Below, piece by piece: positions 27,628-37,835 of a DNA stretch of 64,000 nucleotides. The notes below the pieces were generated by a model that saw only the letters and a program-made list of their open reading frames with translations, had not been told where the DNA came from and did not search any database. Source of the DNA: Pseudomonas lundensis (lineage in GTDB: Bacteria > Pseudomonadota > Gammaproteobacteria > Pseudomonadales > Pseudomonadaceae); contig NZ_NQKI01000014.1 in NCBI RefSeq assembly GCF_002269125.1, positions 1 to 64,000 of the forward strand, in the 5' to 3' direction. Within the stretch, counting starts at the first letter, position 1. Each line of letters opens with the position of its first letter. A program made the position numbers and the translations under genes.

Positions 27628-29595
27628 ATGACCACGCCCCTGATTGAACTGCATGCCATCCGCAAGGTGTACGGCGGCGTCGACACCCCGCAGGTGCAGG
27701 TGCTCAAAGGCATCAGCCTGTCGATCCATGCCGGCGAATTCGTGGCCATTGTCGGTGCCTCGGGTTCCGGCAAGTCGACGTTGATGAACATCCTCGGTTG
27801 CCTCGACCGCCCGACCTCCGGGCGCTACCTGTTTGCGGGCCAAGACGTGGCCAGCCTGGACAGCGACGAACTGGCCTGGCTGCGCCGTGAAGCGTTCGGC
27901 TTTGTGTTTCAGGGCTATCACCTGATTCCCTCTGCCTCGGCCCAGGAAAACGTCGAAATGCCCGCCATTTATGCCGGCATACCTGCCGCCGAACGCCATG
28001 CCCGCGCGGCTGCCCTGCTGTCGCGCCTGGGCCTGGCCGAGCGCACCGGCAACCGGCCGCACCAACTGTCCGGCGGCCAGCAACAACGGGTTTCCATCGC
28101 CCGCGCCTTGATGAATGGCGGGCACATTATCCTGGCTGACGAACCCACCGGCGCACTCGACAGCCACAGTGGCGCCGACGTCATGACGCTGCTCGACGAA
28201 CTGGCCAGTCAGGGCCATGTGGTGATCCTGATTACCCACGACCGGGAAGTCGCGGCACGGGCCAAACGCATCATCGAAGTGCGCGATGGCGAGGTGATCA
28301 GCGACAGCGCCCACGGTGCACAACCGTTCACGGACAACCCCAACACCCTGCAGGCCATCGACCTGCGCCAGCGCCTCAATCAAGGCAGCGAAGCCCGTGG
28401 CGCCTGGAAAGGCGAGCTGCTGGATGCCGTCCACGCGGCCTGGCGGGTGATGTGGATTAATCGCTTTCGCACCGCCCTGACCTTGCTCGGTATCGTCATT
28501 GGCGTGGCGTCGGTGGTGGTGATGCTGGCCGTGGGTGAAGGCAGCAAGCGTCACGTCATGGCCGAAATGGGCGCGTTTGGCTCCAACATCATCTACCTGA
28601 GCGGCATGTCGCCGCGCCCACGGGCGCCGCTGGGGATTGTCACGCTCAATGACGTGGCCGCGCTGTCTACGCTGCCGCACGTGAAGATGATCATGCCGAT
28701 CAACGGCGCCGAGATCGGTGTGCGCTATGGCAATGTCGATCACACGATGTACACGGGGGGCAACGGCATTGACTTCCCGGCCATTTTCAATTGGCCGGTG
28801 GTGCAAGGCAGTTTTTTCACCCAGGCCGACGAGGATGCCGCGGCCGCCGTGGCCGTGATCGGCAAGAAAGTGCGGGAAAAGGTACTCAAGGACGTGCCCG
28901 ACCCGATCGGGCGCTACATCCTGCTGGAGAACGTACCGTTTCGCGTGGTGGGGATTCTGGCCGAAAAAGGCGCCAGCTCCGGGGATTCTGACAGTGACTC
29001 GCGCATCGTGGTGCCCTACTCCGCGGCCAGTGTGCGCCTGTTTGGCACCCACAACCCTGAGTACGTGGTGATCGCCGCGGCCGACGCGAGCAAGGTCAAT
29101 CAGACCGAAAAAGCCATTGAGCAATTGATGCTCAAGTTGCACGGCGGCAATCGTGATTTCGAAATCACCAACAACGCGGCAATGATTCAGGCCGAAGCCA
29201 AAACCCGCAACACCCTGTCGTTGATGCTCGGCTCGATTGCTGCGATCTCGCTGCTGGTGGGCGGCATCGGGGTGATGAACATCATGCTGATGACGGTGCG
29301 TGAACGCACCCGTGAAATCGGCATTCGCATGGCCACCGGGGCGCGCCAACGCGACATCCTGCGCCAATTCCTCACCGAAGCCCTGATGCTCTCGGTGGTG
29401 GGCGGTGCGACCGGGGTCGGCCTGGCATTTATCGTCGGCGCCGTGTTGTCTCTGTGCGATGTCGCAGTCGCGTTCTCGTGGGTTGCCGTCCTCGGCGCCT
29501 TTGGCTGCGCACTGGTAACTGGCGTCATTTTCGGCTTTATGCCGGCCCGCAAAGCTGCCCGGCTCGACCCGGTCACGGCCCTGACCAGTGAATAA
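27628..29595 (+). CDS. pvdT: Pyoverdine export ABC transporter PvdT (MacB family)
   Basis: A 655-residue fused ATPase-permease. The N-terminal nucleotide-binding domain has Walker [10 protein letters not shown] (43-51), signature LSGGQQQR, Walker [13 protein letters not shown] and H-loop ITHDRE. The permease part has one helix at about 290, a large periplasmic domain, and three C-terminal helices ([13 protein letters not shown], then two more), the MacB arrangement. With PvdR and OpmQ it recycles and secretes pyoverdine from the periplasm. Starts directly after the pvdR stop. Confidence 0.94.
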   Translation: MTTPLIELHAIRKVYGGVDTPQVQVLKGISLSIHAGEFVAIVGASGSGKSTLMNILGCLDRPTSGRYLFAGQDVASLDSDELAWLRREAFGFVFQGYHLIPSASAQENVEMPAIYAGIPAAERHARAAALLSRLGLAERTGNRPHQLSGGQQQRVSIARALMNGGHIILADEPTGALDSHSGADVMTLLDELASQGHVVILITHDREVAARAKRIIEVRDGEVISDSAHGAQPFTDNPNTLQAIDLRQRLNQGSEARGAWKGELLDAVHAAWRVMWINRFRTALTLLGIVIGVASVVVMLAVGEGSKRHVMAEMGAFGSNIIYLSGMSPRPRAPLGIVTLNDVAALSTLPHVKMIMPINGAEIGVRYGNVDHTMYTGGNGIDFPAIFNWPVVQGSFFTQADEDAAAAVAVIGKKVREKVLKDVPDPIGRYILLENVPFRVVGILAEKGASSGDSDSDSRIVVPYSAASVRLFGTHNPEYVVIAAADASKVNQTEKAIEQLMLKLHGGNRDFEITNNAAMIQAEAKTRNTLSLMLGSIAAISLLVGGIGVMNIMLMTVRERTREIGIRMATGARQRDILRQFLTEALMLSVVGGATGVGLAFIVGAVLSLCDVAVAFSWVAVLGAFGCALVTGVIFGFMPARKAARLDPVTALTSE

Positions 29596-30997
29596 ACAAT
29601 TGATGAAGCCGTCCTTGAGTGTGTTGTCCGTGTGCCTGTTACTGGGCGCCTGCAGCCAGAATCCTGCAGGCGACGATAAGGCCGTGGTGCCACCGGCGAC
29701 GTGGCAATCCGCAGCTGTCCGCGCCTCTCTAACCGTCAGCCAACAGTGGTGGCAACAGTTTGGCAGCCCCGAATTGAATCGCTTGATTACCCGGGCCCAA
29801 GCGGACAGCTACGACCTCGCGGCCGCCGTCGCCCGCGTGCAGCAAGCCCACGCCAGCGCCGTGATTGCCGGTGCGCCGCTGCTGCCGGAGGTCAAATTCA
29901 GCGGCAGCGGCAACCGGGAGAAACTCCTGCGCGGCAAAGGCTACAGCCAGCTGGATGCCACCGATGACAATAAAGCCGTGGACTACTTTGATGCCAACCT
30001 GACCGCCAGCTATGAAGTGGATTTCTGGGGGGGCAAAGCCGCTGCCCGGGACAGTGCCGTACAGGCGCTTCGGGCCACCGAGTTCGATCGTGCAACCGTG
30101 GAACTGACGCTGCTCAGCAGCGTCGCCAATGGTTATGTGCAGACCCTGGCCCTGGAGGAACAACTGCGTATCGCCCGCCTCAGCCTCGCTAACGCTCAAC
30201 GGGTGCTCAAGGTGGTGCAAACGCGCCATGACGCAGGCTCGGCCACGGGGCTGGAACTCGCCCAGCAAAAGAGCCTGGTGGCCAGCCAACAACGGCAGGT
30301 GCCGCGTGTGCAACAACAAGCCCAAGAAGCACGCATTACCTTGGCGGTGTTGCTGGGCAAACCCGTGCAACAACTGCACCTGGGGGAGACGTCTTTCGCC
30401 CGCCTGCACTGGCCAACCCTCGGCAGCGGCGTGCCCAGCGACTTACTCAGCCGACGCCCGGACATAGCCAGCGCCGAAGCCAAACTGGCGGCGGCACACG
30501 CCGACATCACGGTCGCGCGTGCTGCCATGCTGCCCAGCCTGACCTTGAGCGCCAGCCTGGGCTCGGGCGCCGACCGCTTGAGTGACGTGCTGCGCAGCCC
30601 GTTTTATAACCTTGCGGCAGGGCTGGCCGCGCCGATCTTCAACAACGGCCGCCTGAGCGCCGAACGTGACAAAGCCAGCGCCCGCCAGCAGGAACTGCTC
30701 TACACCTACCGCGCCAGCATCATCAGCGGGTTTGCCGATGTCGAAAAAGCCCTGAACAACGCTATCGGGCTGGACCGCCAACGCCAGTGGCAAGACGAAG
30801 AACTCAAGCAGGCGCAACAGGCGTTCGACATAGCCCAACACCGCTATGAAGCCGGGGCGGAAGTGTTGCTCACGGTGCTGGAAACCCAGCGCACGCTGTA
30901 CCAGGCGCAAGACCTGCACGTGCAACTGCGCAGGGCGCGCTTGCAAGCCAGCATTGCCTTATACAAAGCACTCGGCGGGGGCTGGCACGCCAAGTAA
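29588..30997 (+). CDS. opmQ: Outer-membrane efflux lipoprotein OpmQ
   Basis: A 469-residue TolC/OprM-family outer-membrane factor with lipobox LLLGAC and two OEP repeats ([40 protein letters not shown]). It forms the exit duct for PvdRT. The GTG start at 29588 overlaps the end of pvdT by eight bases; an ATG five codons later is an alternative. No obvious promoter, so it is read with pvdRT. Confidence 0.93.
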   Translation: MNKQLMKPSLSVLSVCLLLGACSQNPAGDDKAVVPPATWQSAAVRASLTVSQQWWQQFGSPELNRLITRAQADSYDLAAAVARVQQAHASAVIAGAPLLPEVKFSGSGNREKLLRGKGYSQLDATDDNKAVDYFDANLTASYEVDFWGGKAAARDSAVQALRATEFDRATVELTLLSSVANGYVQTLALEEQLRIARLSLANAQRVLKVVQTRHDAGSATGLELAQQKSLVASQQRQVPRVQQQAQEARITLAVLLGKPVQQLHLGETSFARLHWPTLGSGVPSDLLSRRPDIASAEAKLAAAHADITVARAAMLPSLTLSASLGSGADRLSDVLRSPFYNLAAGLAAPIFNNGRLSAERDKASARQQELLYTYRASIISGFADVEKALNNAIGLDRQRQWQDEELKQAQQAFDIAQHRYEAGAEVLLTVLETQRTLYQAQDLHVQLRRARLQASIALYKALGGGWHAK

Positions 30998-31229
30998 GTT
31001 GTGCCGGCATTCACTTTTTTCTGAACGCTTAACTATGTATCCCCAAGGCGGGTTCATTGCGCCTTATTGTTTCGACACCCAGCGATGTGCGCGGTGTTGA
31101 AACACCTCAATCATGACGTTGCACGGCGACCCATGATCCCGCTGACATTTATCCCCCACGCGCAGCGCACATACATTTCGTACAGCACCCAGTTAAATAC
31201 TCAGCACATTGCGCGCACGAGGCATGACC

Positions 31230-32140
31230 ATGAACGCCACCCCTGATAAAAACGTTGACTTAACTACCCTGCCAAACACGCTCGCTTGCCAGCATGGGAA
31301 TTACTTATCCCGATTGAAGGAAGCGGTATTAACAGTGGTGTTTCAGCCGTTGAATTCAAAGGCAAACTCTATGCGTTCTATCTCAAATCAAACCCCGGGC
31401 AACCGACGACAATCGGTTATGCCACCTTGTCCAAAAACATTAAAAACAGACTCTTTGTAGAAAGCCTTGATGAACTCACTGCCAAGGACGTGGCTCACTT
31501 CAGACCCGCCGTTACGGTTTACGACGATCATTTATTTTGCTTTTTTACAGCCACCGACCAAACCCTGCGCTATCACGTATTTACGGGAACCGACTGGTCC
31601 GCTGTGGATACCGTGCCCCATACGTTAACTGCCGACGCACCCTCTGTCGCCACGCACGGCAACCGCTTGTATTTGGTGCTGCGCGGAACCGTGGGGAATG
31701 TGTTCTATCACAACGTGTTCGAAAACTTCAGTTGGGGCACGAACATCCCCAGCTATCACATCCTTTTCAACGACAGCCCGTCACTGTGCATGTATGAGGA
31801 AAAACCCCACGTGGCAATCAATGGCCTGGATGGACAACTGCATGTATTTGTATTCACCGACAATCAATGGCGACCTGCTTTAAGGCTTTCTCAACGCAAC
31901 CTATACGGCGCGCCCGCACTGCATGCGTGGGCAAAATTCATCGTTACTGCCACGCGCAGTAGCGTCACCCACCGTTTTTTAACCGAACTTATCCACCCTC
32001 CCGCAGCTAGGCCGCAGCTGTACAAAACAGCTGGCCCTTACGTGTCGCCTCCGTGCCTGACGACCTACGACCATGATTTATATTTACTTGGACAACGGCC
32101 GTGCAATGACTTGGGTATTTCGCGGTTTAACCCTGATTAA
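31230..32140 (+). pseudogene. Six-bladed beta-propeller-like protein, paralogue 1, frameshifted near its start
   Basis: From 31286 the open frame encodes about 284 residues with six blade-like repeats of about 45 residues, each with a pattern near P-(A/S)-(V/L)-x-x-Y-x-x-x-L-Y and often a closing Trp. It closely matches the neighbour at 32238 (WELLIPIEGSG versus WELIMPIEGTG, then an identical SGVSAVEFKGKLYAFY). The natural start is ATG 31230 (GAGG 7 bases upstream, encoding MNATPDKNVD...TLAC), which is one base out of frame with the rest. Aligning with the neighbour shows one missing base at about 31290 (TGCC-AGCATGG against TGCCTAACCTGG). No signal peptide. Function unknown; the fold suggests a lectin or binding protein. 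Confidence 0.65.
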
Positions 32141-32237
32141 AATCCCGGAGTGAACCGTCATTCCCGCCCCCTCTTCACGCGAACGGAAACTAACCGTTGC
32201 CGCCCCCCAACTTGCAGCCAAGCCAAAAAGACACCCC

Positions 32238-33140
32238 ATGAATCATTTATCCAATAACAATTCAGATGCGCCAATACACAATTCGGGTTGCCTAACCTGG
32301 GAATTGATCATGCCCATTGAAGGCACGGGTATTTCCAGCGGTGTGTCGGCCGTCGAGTTCAAAGGTAAGTTGTATGCGTTCTATACCCGCCATAAAACCC
32401 CTGACGCCGTGACGCTGGGTTATGTTGTGCTGAACAAAAACGCGGACAACGACTTAAGACTGGAAAGTATCAATGAGCTACCGGCCCCGCAAGTTGCGCA
32501 TTTTCGACCGGCCGTGACGGTGTACGCGCAACACCTGTATTGTTTTTATACCGCGACCGATCAAACCATACGCTTGCTTAACTATTCAGGCGCTGAGTGG
32601 TCATCGACTGAGTCAGTGCCCAACGTATTAACGTCTGATGCGCCTTCTGTCGCAAGTAATGGCGCTAGTTTGTACCTCGCCTTGCGCGGCACACGGCAAC
32701 ACGCGTTTTACCACAAGGTTCTGGATCACACCGGCTGGCAACCGCATGTACTTGATCCTGATATAGACACCGCAGAAAGTCCTTCACTGTGCATTTACGA
32801 GAACGTGCCTTATGTGGGAATAAGAACCCCGGCCGAGCAACAACTTATATGCCGTTTATCCAGCTACTGGCACCCCATACACCTCTCCAAACAGCGCGGC
32901 ACCTATGGCGCTCCGGCACTTGCTGCACACGATAACTGCTTTTTTTCCGCGGCTCGCTTGCGCGACAGCAACCAGTACACCATTGACAGGTTTCAACCCA
33001 AGCAGGGGATGGAGCACGTAGACAAAACTGCAGGCGCTTACTTGTCACCACCCTGCCTCACACAGTACTCGGGCGATCTTTATTTGATCAGTCAGCGGCC
33101 TTGCAATGATCTCGCCATTTTAAAATTCAACCCCGACTGA
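32238..33140 (+). CDS. Six-bladed beta-propeller-like protein, paralogue 2, unknown function
   Basis: An intact 300-residue protein without signal peptide or membrane segment. Six repeats are visible with cores SGVSAVEFKGKLYAFY, RPAVTVYAQHLYCFYTATD, APSVASNGASLYLALRGT, SPSLCIYENVPYVGIRT, APALAAHDNCFFSAAR and PPCLTQYSGDLYLISQR. This is the look of a six-bladed propeller such as fungal and bacterial lectins, but I recognise no named family. It and its frameshifted neighbour sit between opmQ and pvdP, which are adjacent in P. aeruginosa, and use more A+T than the flanks, hinting at acquisition. The ribosome-binding site is weak. Confidence 0.75.
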   Translation: MNHLSNNNSDAPIHNSGCLTWELIMPIEGTGISSGVSAVEFKGKLYAFYTRHKTPDAVTLGYVVLNKNADNDLRLESINELPAPQVAHFRPAVTVYAQHLYCFYTATDQTIRLLNYSGAEWSSTESVPNVLTSDAPSVASNGASLYLALRGTRQHAFYHKVLDHTGWQPHVLDPDIDTAESPSLCIYENVPYVGIRTPAEQQLICRLSSYWHPIHLSKQRGTYGAPALAAHDNCFFSAARLRDSNQYTIDRFQPKQGMEHVDKTAGAYLSPPCLTQYSGDLYLISQRPCNDLAILKFNPD

Positions 33141-33151
33141 TACCTGATGTA

Positions 33152-33178
33152 CCCCTCATGCCGATTGGCTGCGAGGGG
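33152..33178. terminator. Hairpin between paralogue 2 and pvdP
   Basis: CCCCTC / GAGGGG stem enclosing an inner GCC/GGC stem, between two convergent genes. Imperfect, with only a short CTT tail on the plus strand. Confidence 0.45.
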
Positions 33179-33179
33179 C

Positions 33180-34790
33180 TTATATCGCCAGGTGCCGGGC
33201 ATACCAGGGACGACGTGGAACCTTGCGCTGCAACGTGTCCAGCACCTGTTCATCAGCGAAAGTAATACGTAACGCCAGCTTCATGGTCTCAGGGTCCATT
33301 TCCACCGTTTTGCCCTCTGCCAGCCCCGGCGTGGTGCTGCAACCATGGGTGATGGGCCCCAGCCAGGGATCGCCCACTTCCACCCAGCGGCCCGGCGCAA
33401 ACCACGGCACACCGCTGACGTCCACGCAGGTCACTTCGCCCGGGTGAAAACGCTGGTGGGCGCGGTACCAGTCTTCAAGGCGGTCATCGATCCAGCCGTG
33501 AAAGCACCAGAACACCGGATTGACGTGGGAGGAAAACGGATCACCCAAAAAGTCATTCTCGGGGGCGTACCAACGCGCGGAAAAATCGGCCGGATCACGA
33601 GCATAGGGCACAGGCGCCCCATTGGACGGGTCGCGCGGCACAGAAGCCCAGCGCATGTGCAGCCAGTCGTGCAGCCCCAGCTCAACCTCCGAACCGAACT
33701 GGCCGAGGGTCAATCTCGACAGGTAACGCGGATCGCGATACCGCGACTCCCACACCTCAAAATTACTGTGGAAGGTCTCAGGCTGTTTGATGTCGCTCAA
33801 CCATTGGGTATACAGCGCGTCGCCCTCCGCCAGCCAGGTCGGTGGCAAGGCGCTGCCGTCGTGGTTGTCAAAGTAACGCGCAAACCCCGCGCGGTCGCGT
33901 TCCAGCTCCGGCTGGGGCAACGGGAGCGCGGACCACGAGGGCAAATGCTGCATCGAGCGCGCCGTGCGCAACATGTGTCGGTGCATGAAAAAGAAATCCA
34001 CCCCCGAGCCATTGCGGTCCTTGCGTGGCCCCCGGGCGTCGCGCTCCTTGTTGCGCTGACCGGGCTGCCAGCCGATGCCGCGCAGGGCATTGCGCTTGGT
34101 CTCGGACAGGTCGTGCCAGGTGTCGCGTGAGGCATGCCAAAGCTGGTGAAAAAGCCGATGCTGCGGCGACACCAGCCATGCCAGCAGGGTCGGGTTCAGG
34201 CCGATACGCGCGCGGGCTTCAGGAAAGGTGCACTTGAGCGCGACAAAGTGGTTGTCCTGCTCGGGCAATGCCAGCGGGCGATCCAGACGCTGCACCCGGC
34301 CACTCAAAGTGCCACTGCCCGCATTGCCATACAGGCCCCACACTTCATCAAGGCTGAAACTCAATTCGTAATCGGGTAGCCCATGAGCAGCATCACTGCG
34401 GGTCAGGCGCCAGTGCATGCGCCGGGCTTGCGGCTCAACCAGATCGCCCAGGATGCGATAGCGCGGGGTCTGCTCGCTGTGCAACACCTGAGCCGTGTCC
34501 AGAAAACCCCGGACCCCTCGCCCCCGCGGCGCAATGTCCAGCCACACTTCGAGGTCGCCGGACGGCAAACCGTGCAGCCCGGCATCCTGGCCGCTGAACC
34601 GGATCGTCCATAGACCGCGCAACTGATCGGCCAGTTGCTGCCCGGCCGTGTCTGCTAGATCGACCGTTGCCTCGCCAGGGGTGATCGGTTCGTCCACCCG
34701 TGTCAACGCGCGATGTCCATAGAACGCTGCAGGCGCGGCAGCCCCGGTGATCGCTAAACCTGCGATGAACCCTCGTCGAGAAATCGTCAT
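33180..34790 (-). CDS. pvdP: Pyoverdine chromophore tyrosinase PvdP
   Basis: A 536-residue periplasmic copper enzyme that oxidises the tyrosine of ferribactin to form the pyoverdine chromophore. The Tat signal is ISRRGFIAGLAITGAAAPAA. A beta-barrel N-terminal domain is followed by the tyrosinase-like domain with copper-ligand His in FFFMHRHMLR, LHDWLHMRW and SSHVNPVFWCFHGWID. The ATG at 34790 was preferred over an open frame to 34847 because it starts the Tat signal. A perfect iron-starvation box lies about 46 bases upstream. P. aeruginosa PvdP is of similar length (544). Confidence 0.93.
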   Translation of the reverse strand: MTISRRGFIAGLAITGAAAPAAFYGHRALTRVDEPITPGEATVDLADTAGQQLADQLRGLWTIRFSGQDAGLHGLPSGDLEVWLDIAPRGRGVRGFLDTAQVLHSEQTPRYRILGDLVEPQARRMHWRLTRSDAAHGLPDYELSFSLDEVWGLYGNAGSGTLSGRVQRLDRPLALPEQDNHFVALKCTFPEARARIGLNPTLLAWLVSPQHRLFHQLWHASRDTWHDLSETKRNALRGIGWQPGQRNKERDARGPRKDRNGSGVDFFFMHRHMLRTARSMQHLPSWSALPLPQPELERDRAGFARYFDNHDGSALPPTWLAEGDALYTQWLSDIKQPETFHSNFEVWESRYRDPRYLSRLTLGQFGSEVELGLHDWLHMRWASVPRDPSNGAPVPYARDPADFSARWYAPENDFLGDPFSSHVNPVFWCFHGWIDDRLEDWYRAHQRFHPGEVTCVDVSGVPWFAPGRWVEVGDPWLGPITHGCSTTPGLAEGKTVEMDPETMKLALRITFADEQVLDTLQRKVPRRPWYARHLAI

Positions 34791-34835
34791 TGCCCTACCT
34801 GTCCCAGCCTGAATGCAGGCGTTATCCAAGCTAGA

Positions 34836-34859
34836 ACGTGTGCGCATCGACGAAATTTA
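34836..34859 (-). promoter_or_regulatory. PvdS iron-starvation box for pvdP
   Basis: Exact TAAAT-N16-CGT on the minus strand (ATTTA 34855-34859, ACG 34836-34838 on the plus strand), 46 bases before the pvdP ATG. Confidence 0.85.
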
Positions 34860-35017
34860 GGCCTCGGGCCCGGGTCACCCAGCAGGAACTCCCACGCCTG
34901 AACGAACTCAGTGATTCATGACCTGTGCTCAAGAGAGCTTTGCCTCAGGACGGGTGTTTCACCCCCACAAGGGCAGCGATACTCACCCTCATTCTTACGA
35001 CCTCCAAGGAGTTATCC

Positions 35018-35821
35018 ATGACAGTTCCAGCCTTCGGCCTCGGCACTTTTCGACTTAAAGGCCAAGTGGTGATCGACTCGGTTAAAAATGCCCTTGAGCT
35101 GGGTCACCGCGCTGTGGACACCGCGCAGATTTACGAGAATGAAGCCGATGTCGGCCAAGCCATTGCCGAGAGTGGCGTGGCACGGGATCAGCTGTACATC
35201 ACCAGCAAGATTTGGGTCGATCATTTCAGCCGCGAAACATTGGTTCCGAGCCTGAAAGAAAGCCTGAAGAAACTGCGCACCGACCACCTCGACCTGACCC
35301 TGATCCACTGGCCTTCGCCGGCTAACGAAGTGCCTGTCAGCGAATTCATGGCCGCGCTGCTGGACGCCAAGCAACAGGGGCTGACCAAAGAAATCGGTGT
35401 GTCCAACTTCACCGTCGCGCTGATGAAAGAAGCGATTGACGTAGTCGGCGCCGAGCACATTGCGACCAACCAGGTCGAACTGCACCCGTACTTGCAAAAC
35501 CGTAAGGTGGCTGAATTCGCCAAGAGCCAAGGTATTCACATAACGTCCTACATGACGCTGGCCTATGGCGACGTGTTGAAAGACCCGGTCATTCAACACA
35601 TTGCAGAGCGGCACAACGCCACCCCGGCGCAAGTCACGCTGGCGTGGGCCATGCAACTGGGTTATTCGGTGATTCCGTCGTCTACCAAGCGCGCCAACCT
35701 TGAGAGCAACCTCAAGGCGTGCGAGCTGACACTGACCGAAGCCGACATGCAGCACATTGCAGCGCTGGACCGTGGCCATCGTCTGACCAGCCCAGAACGC
35801 CTGGCGCCTGAATGGGACTGA
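35018..35821 (+). CDS. dkgB: 2,5-didehydrogluconate / methylglyoxal reductase DkgB
   Basis: A 267-residue aldo/keto reductase with the catalytic tetrad Asp ([10 protein letters not shown]), Tyr (IYENEADVG), Lys (ITSKIWV) and His (LIHWPSP). Stretches such as [24 protein letters not shown] and [10 protein letters not shown] are very close to E. coli DkgB. It reduces 2,5-diketo-gluconate and reactive aldehydes with NADPH. ATG at 35018 with AAGGAG; the open frame to 34925 is not coding-like. Confidence 0.93.
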   Translation: MTVPAFGLGTFRLKGQVVIDSVKNALELGHRAVDTAQIYENEADVGQAIAESGVARDQLYITSKIWVDHFSRETLVPSLKESLKKLRTDHLDLTLIHWPSPANEVPVSEFMAALLDAKQQGLTKEIGVSNFTVALMKEAIDVVGAEHIATNQVELHPYLQNRKVAEFAKSQGIHITSYMTLAYGDVLKDPVIQHIAERHNATPAQVTLAWAMQLGYSVIPSSTKRANLESNLKACELTLTEADMQHIAALDRGHRLTSPERLAPEWD

Positions 35822-35856
35822 ACCGAAGGGCAGCAGCCTCGTGCTGGCCAGCGCTG

Positions 35857-36975
35857 TCAGTGAACGCCGAACCGCTGCAACTGCATCTCCCGCAACCGGC
35901 TCAAGGTGCGGCGAAACGCAAATGACAGATAGCCCTGTGTGTACAGCTGCTCCATAGGTACGTGCGCCTCGATGCACACGGGCACTTTGCGGTCGTAACA
36001 CTCATCGACCAGCGCAATAAAACGCCGCACGCTGTCGTCATACTTCGACAGCTGCGGCAGCTCCCGATCCCCCGCCTCGACTTTTACCGCGCCATCCTCA
36101 GTACCGCGTGCAATCTTGCCTTCGCGTTGTTCGGCACTCAGGCAGGGGACTGCGCTGAGTACAATGACCTTGAAACGGTCACACAACACCATGAATTCGG
36201 TGGCCGCCAACGGCTGTTCGCAGAGCGCATGAAAGCTGCACCACAGCACGCTGTCACTGGCGCCCAGAACATCAAGCGAGCGATGCCCGAGCACAATCGG
36301 TTGATGGGTGCAAGCCCGCCCTTGCGTCAAGTGCTCGAACAAAGGCCCCATGACGCTGGGGTGCCCCACAGGCGTTACCCAATAACGCTGTTCGGCGATG
36401 CCCGGGTGCAGGCGATGATCCTGGGCTCCGTCCACCGAAACCACATCCATGTGCTTGAGAATCGCGGTAATCGCCGGCGTAAAGCGCTCACGGTTGAAGC
36501 CGTGGCCGTACAACTGCTCGGGCGGCTGGTTGGAAGTGCACACCAACACCACGCCTTCATCGAACATCACCTGAAACAGACGGCCGAGAATGATCGCGTC
36601 ACCGATGTCATTGACGAACAGTTCGTCAAAACACAGCACCCGCACCTCTTGAGCCAGGCCTTTCGCCAATGCAGTGAGCGGGTCTGCCGTCCCGATCAAC
36701 TGAAACAAACGCTGGTGCACCCACTGCATGAAGTGATGAAAATGCTGGCGTCGAGCTGGTACGCGCAGGCTCTGGAAAAACTGATCCATCAACCACGTTT
36801 TGCCACGCCCGACCGGGCCCCACAAATACACCCCTTTGACGGGGTTCACGTCCCGATTCAGTTGCTCATGGCAGCGCTGCAAGGCCTGCACCGCGCGCCA
36901 CTGCGCGGGGTCGTGAACAAAACCGTGTTGTGCAACGGCCTGCTCCCAGGCGCTGAGGGGGGAATCCACGTGCAT
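35857..36975 (-). CDS. zapE: Cell-division ATPase ZapE (AFG1-like)
   Basis: A 372-residue P-loop ATPase with Walker A GPVGRGKTW at about residues 52-60, HFHHFMQWVHQRL after it, Walker B VLCFDELFVNDIGDA, sensor CTSNQPPEQLYG and a C-terminal domain ending YRRTLSRL-like (FAFRRTLSRLREM). ZapE modulates the FtsZ ring in E. coli; the mitochondrial relative is AFG1/LACE1. Convergent with dkgB. Slightly different from the core-genome zapE neighbourhood (rplM), so it may be a second copy. Confidence 0.88.
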   Translation of the reverse strand: MHVDSPLSAWEQAVAQHGFVHDPAQWRAVQALQRCHEQLNRDVNPVKGVYLWGPVGRGKTWLMDQFFQSLRVPARRQHFHHFMQWVHQRLFQLIGTADPLTALAKGLAQEVRVLCFDELFVNDIGDAIILGRLFQVMFDEGVVLVCTSNQPPEQLYGHGFNRERFTPAITAILKHMDVVSVDGAQDHRLHPGIAEQRYWVTPVGHPSVMGPLFEHLTQGRACTHQPIVLGHRSLDVLGASDSVLWCSFHALCEQPLAATEFMVLCDRFKVIVLSAVPCLSAEQREGKIARGTEDGAVKVEAGDRELPQLSKYDDSVRRFIALVDECYDRKVPVCIEAHVPMEQLYTQGYLSFAFRRTLSRLREMQLQRFGVH

Positions 36976-37065
36976 GCGATGGCTGGCTCCAGAATCTGAC
37001 GGGCCAGTATGCCAGCAAGGCCTCGACGACGCGCCCTTGAAAATGGGCTCGACGTCACCACATTG

Positions 37066-37084
37066 TTACCCATGCGGTAACACA
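37066..37084. promoter_or_regulatory. GTTACC palindrome upstream of the first DUF2790 gene
   Basis: TGTTAC-N7-GTAACA inverted repeat about 200 bases upstream of the first DUF2790 gene. A degenerate version (TTGTTACC followed by CGG) precedes the second copy near 37630. The half-site resembles those near the CrcY-like RNA promoter at 57548; a regulator is not established. Confidence 0.4.
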
Positions 37085-37279
37085 GCCTTTTGCCATCAGG
37101 GCTTTTTCAGAAGTTTGAACGGCGTAAACTTGGCGACATGTAATACACAACCTATGCACTTTCCAACCGGTACTTCGTACGGGCTTATTGAACAATCAAC
37201 GGGCGCCGTAACTTCTTCCCGCCCCATGGCAAATGAAGTCAGTCAGTGTTACCCCTTGATTACTTTAGAGGCCACATAA

Positions 37280-37534
37280 ATGAAACAGTTAATTGCTTTA
37301 CTTATGGCTGGCATGGCGACTGTTGCCATGGCCAGTGAAACAACCCAACCATCGCAACCCGAAGTTGAACATTATTCCTACGGGTCGACATTGGACATTG
37401 CCAACGTCATCAGTTTGTCGACTATTCCAAAAGTGTGTGAAGTGGTACCCGCACAGATGACGTACGAAGACCACCAAGGTCAGCGTCACAACGTCGAATA
37501 CCAAGTGATGGGCGACGGCTGCAGCACCCACTAA
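37280..37534 (+). CDS. DUF2790 periplasmic protein, copy 1
   Basis: An 84-residue exported protein with signal peptide (MKQLIALLMAGMATVAMA) and the DUF2790 core: YGSTLDIANVISLS, CEVVPAQMTYEDHQGQRH and YQVMGDGCS, with two Cys likely disulfide-bonded. The family is nearly confined to Pseudomonas, often in several copies and reported as metal (copper) responsive, but its function is unknown. It is followed by a strong terminator and has a long leader that is repeated before copy 2. Confidence 0.88.
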   Translation: MKQLIALLMAGMATVAMASETTQPSQPEVEHYSYGSTLDIANVISLSTIPKVCEVVPAQMTYEDHQGQRHNVEYQVMGDGCSTH

Positions 37535-37578
37535 ACCCGTGCGCTGCCCCCATGGTTGCACGCACGGATGCGACCCCA

Positions 37579-37604
37579 AGCCCCCTCTTCGGAGGGGGCT
37601 TTTT
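37579..37604 (+). terminator. Rho-independent terminator of DUF2790 copy 1
   Basis: Perfect stem AGCCCCCTC / GAGGGGGCT with a TTCG tetraloop and a TTTT tail. Confidence 0.92.
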
Positions 37605-37835
37605 AGTGCGCGTGGGAAAAACCCCCCATTGTTACCAATCCGGAAAAACTGCTTGGCGATCTTTTGACTTTAATCAATACAAGGGGGCGGTATTCTATGT
37701 ACATCCCTGGACGAAACAGTGAAACAGGGCACGGTACTTCGTGTTACGCCATACCGACTTAATGACGTAACAACTTCTCCCGCCTGCACGGCAATGGAAG
37801 TCAGTGATACGTGATTGTTTTAAGGTCTTAAATAA

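Noticed and set aside
27301..29367. A 688-codon open frame antisense to pvdT
   Set aside because: It lies opposite a clear ABC transporter, has low-complexity His/Gly/Gln composition typical of antisense frames in GC-rich DNA, and no ribosome-binding site.
31185..31224. An iron-starvation box before propeller paralogue 1 (TAAAT at about 31194)
   Set aside because: The base 16 positions on does not begin CGT; spacing and -10 element fail.
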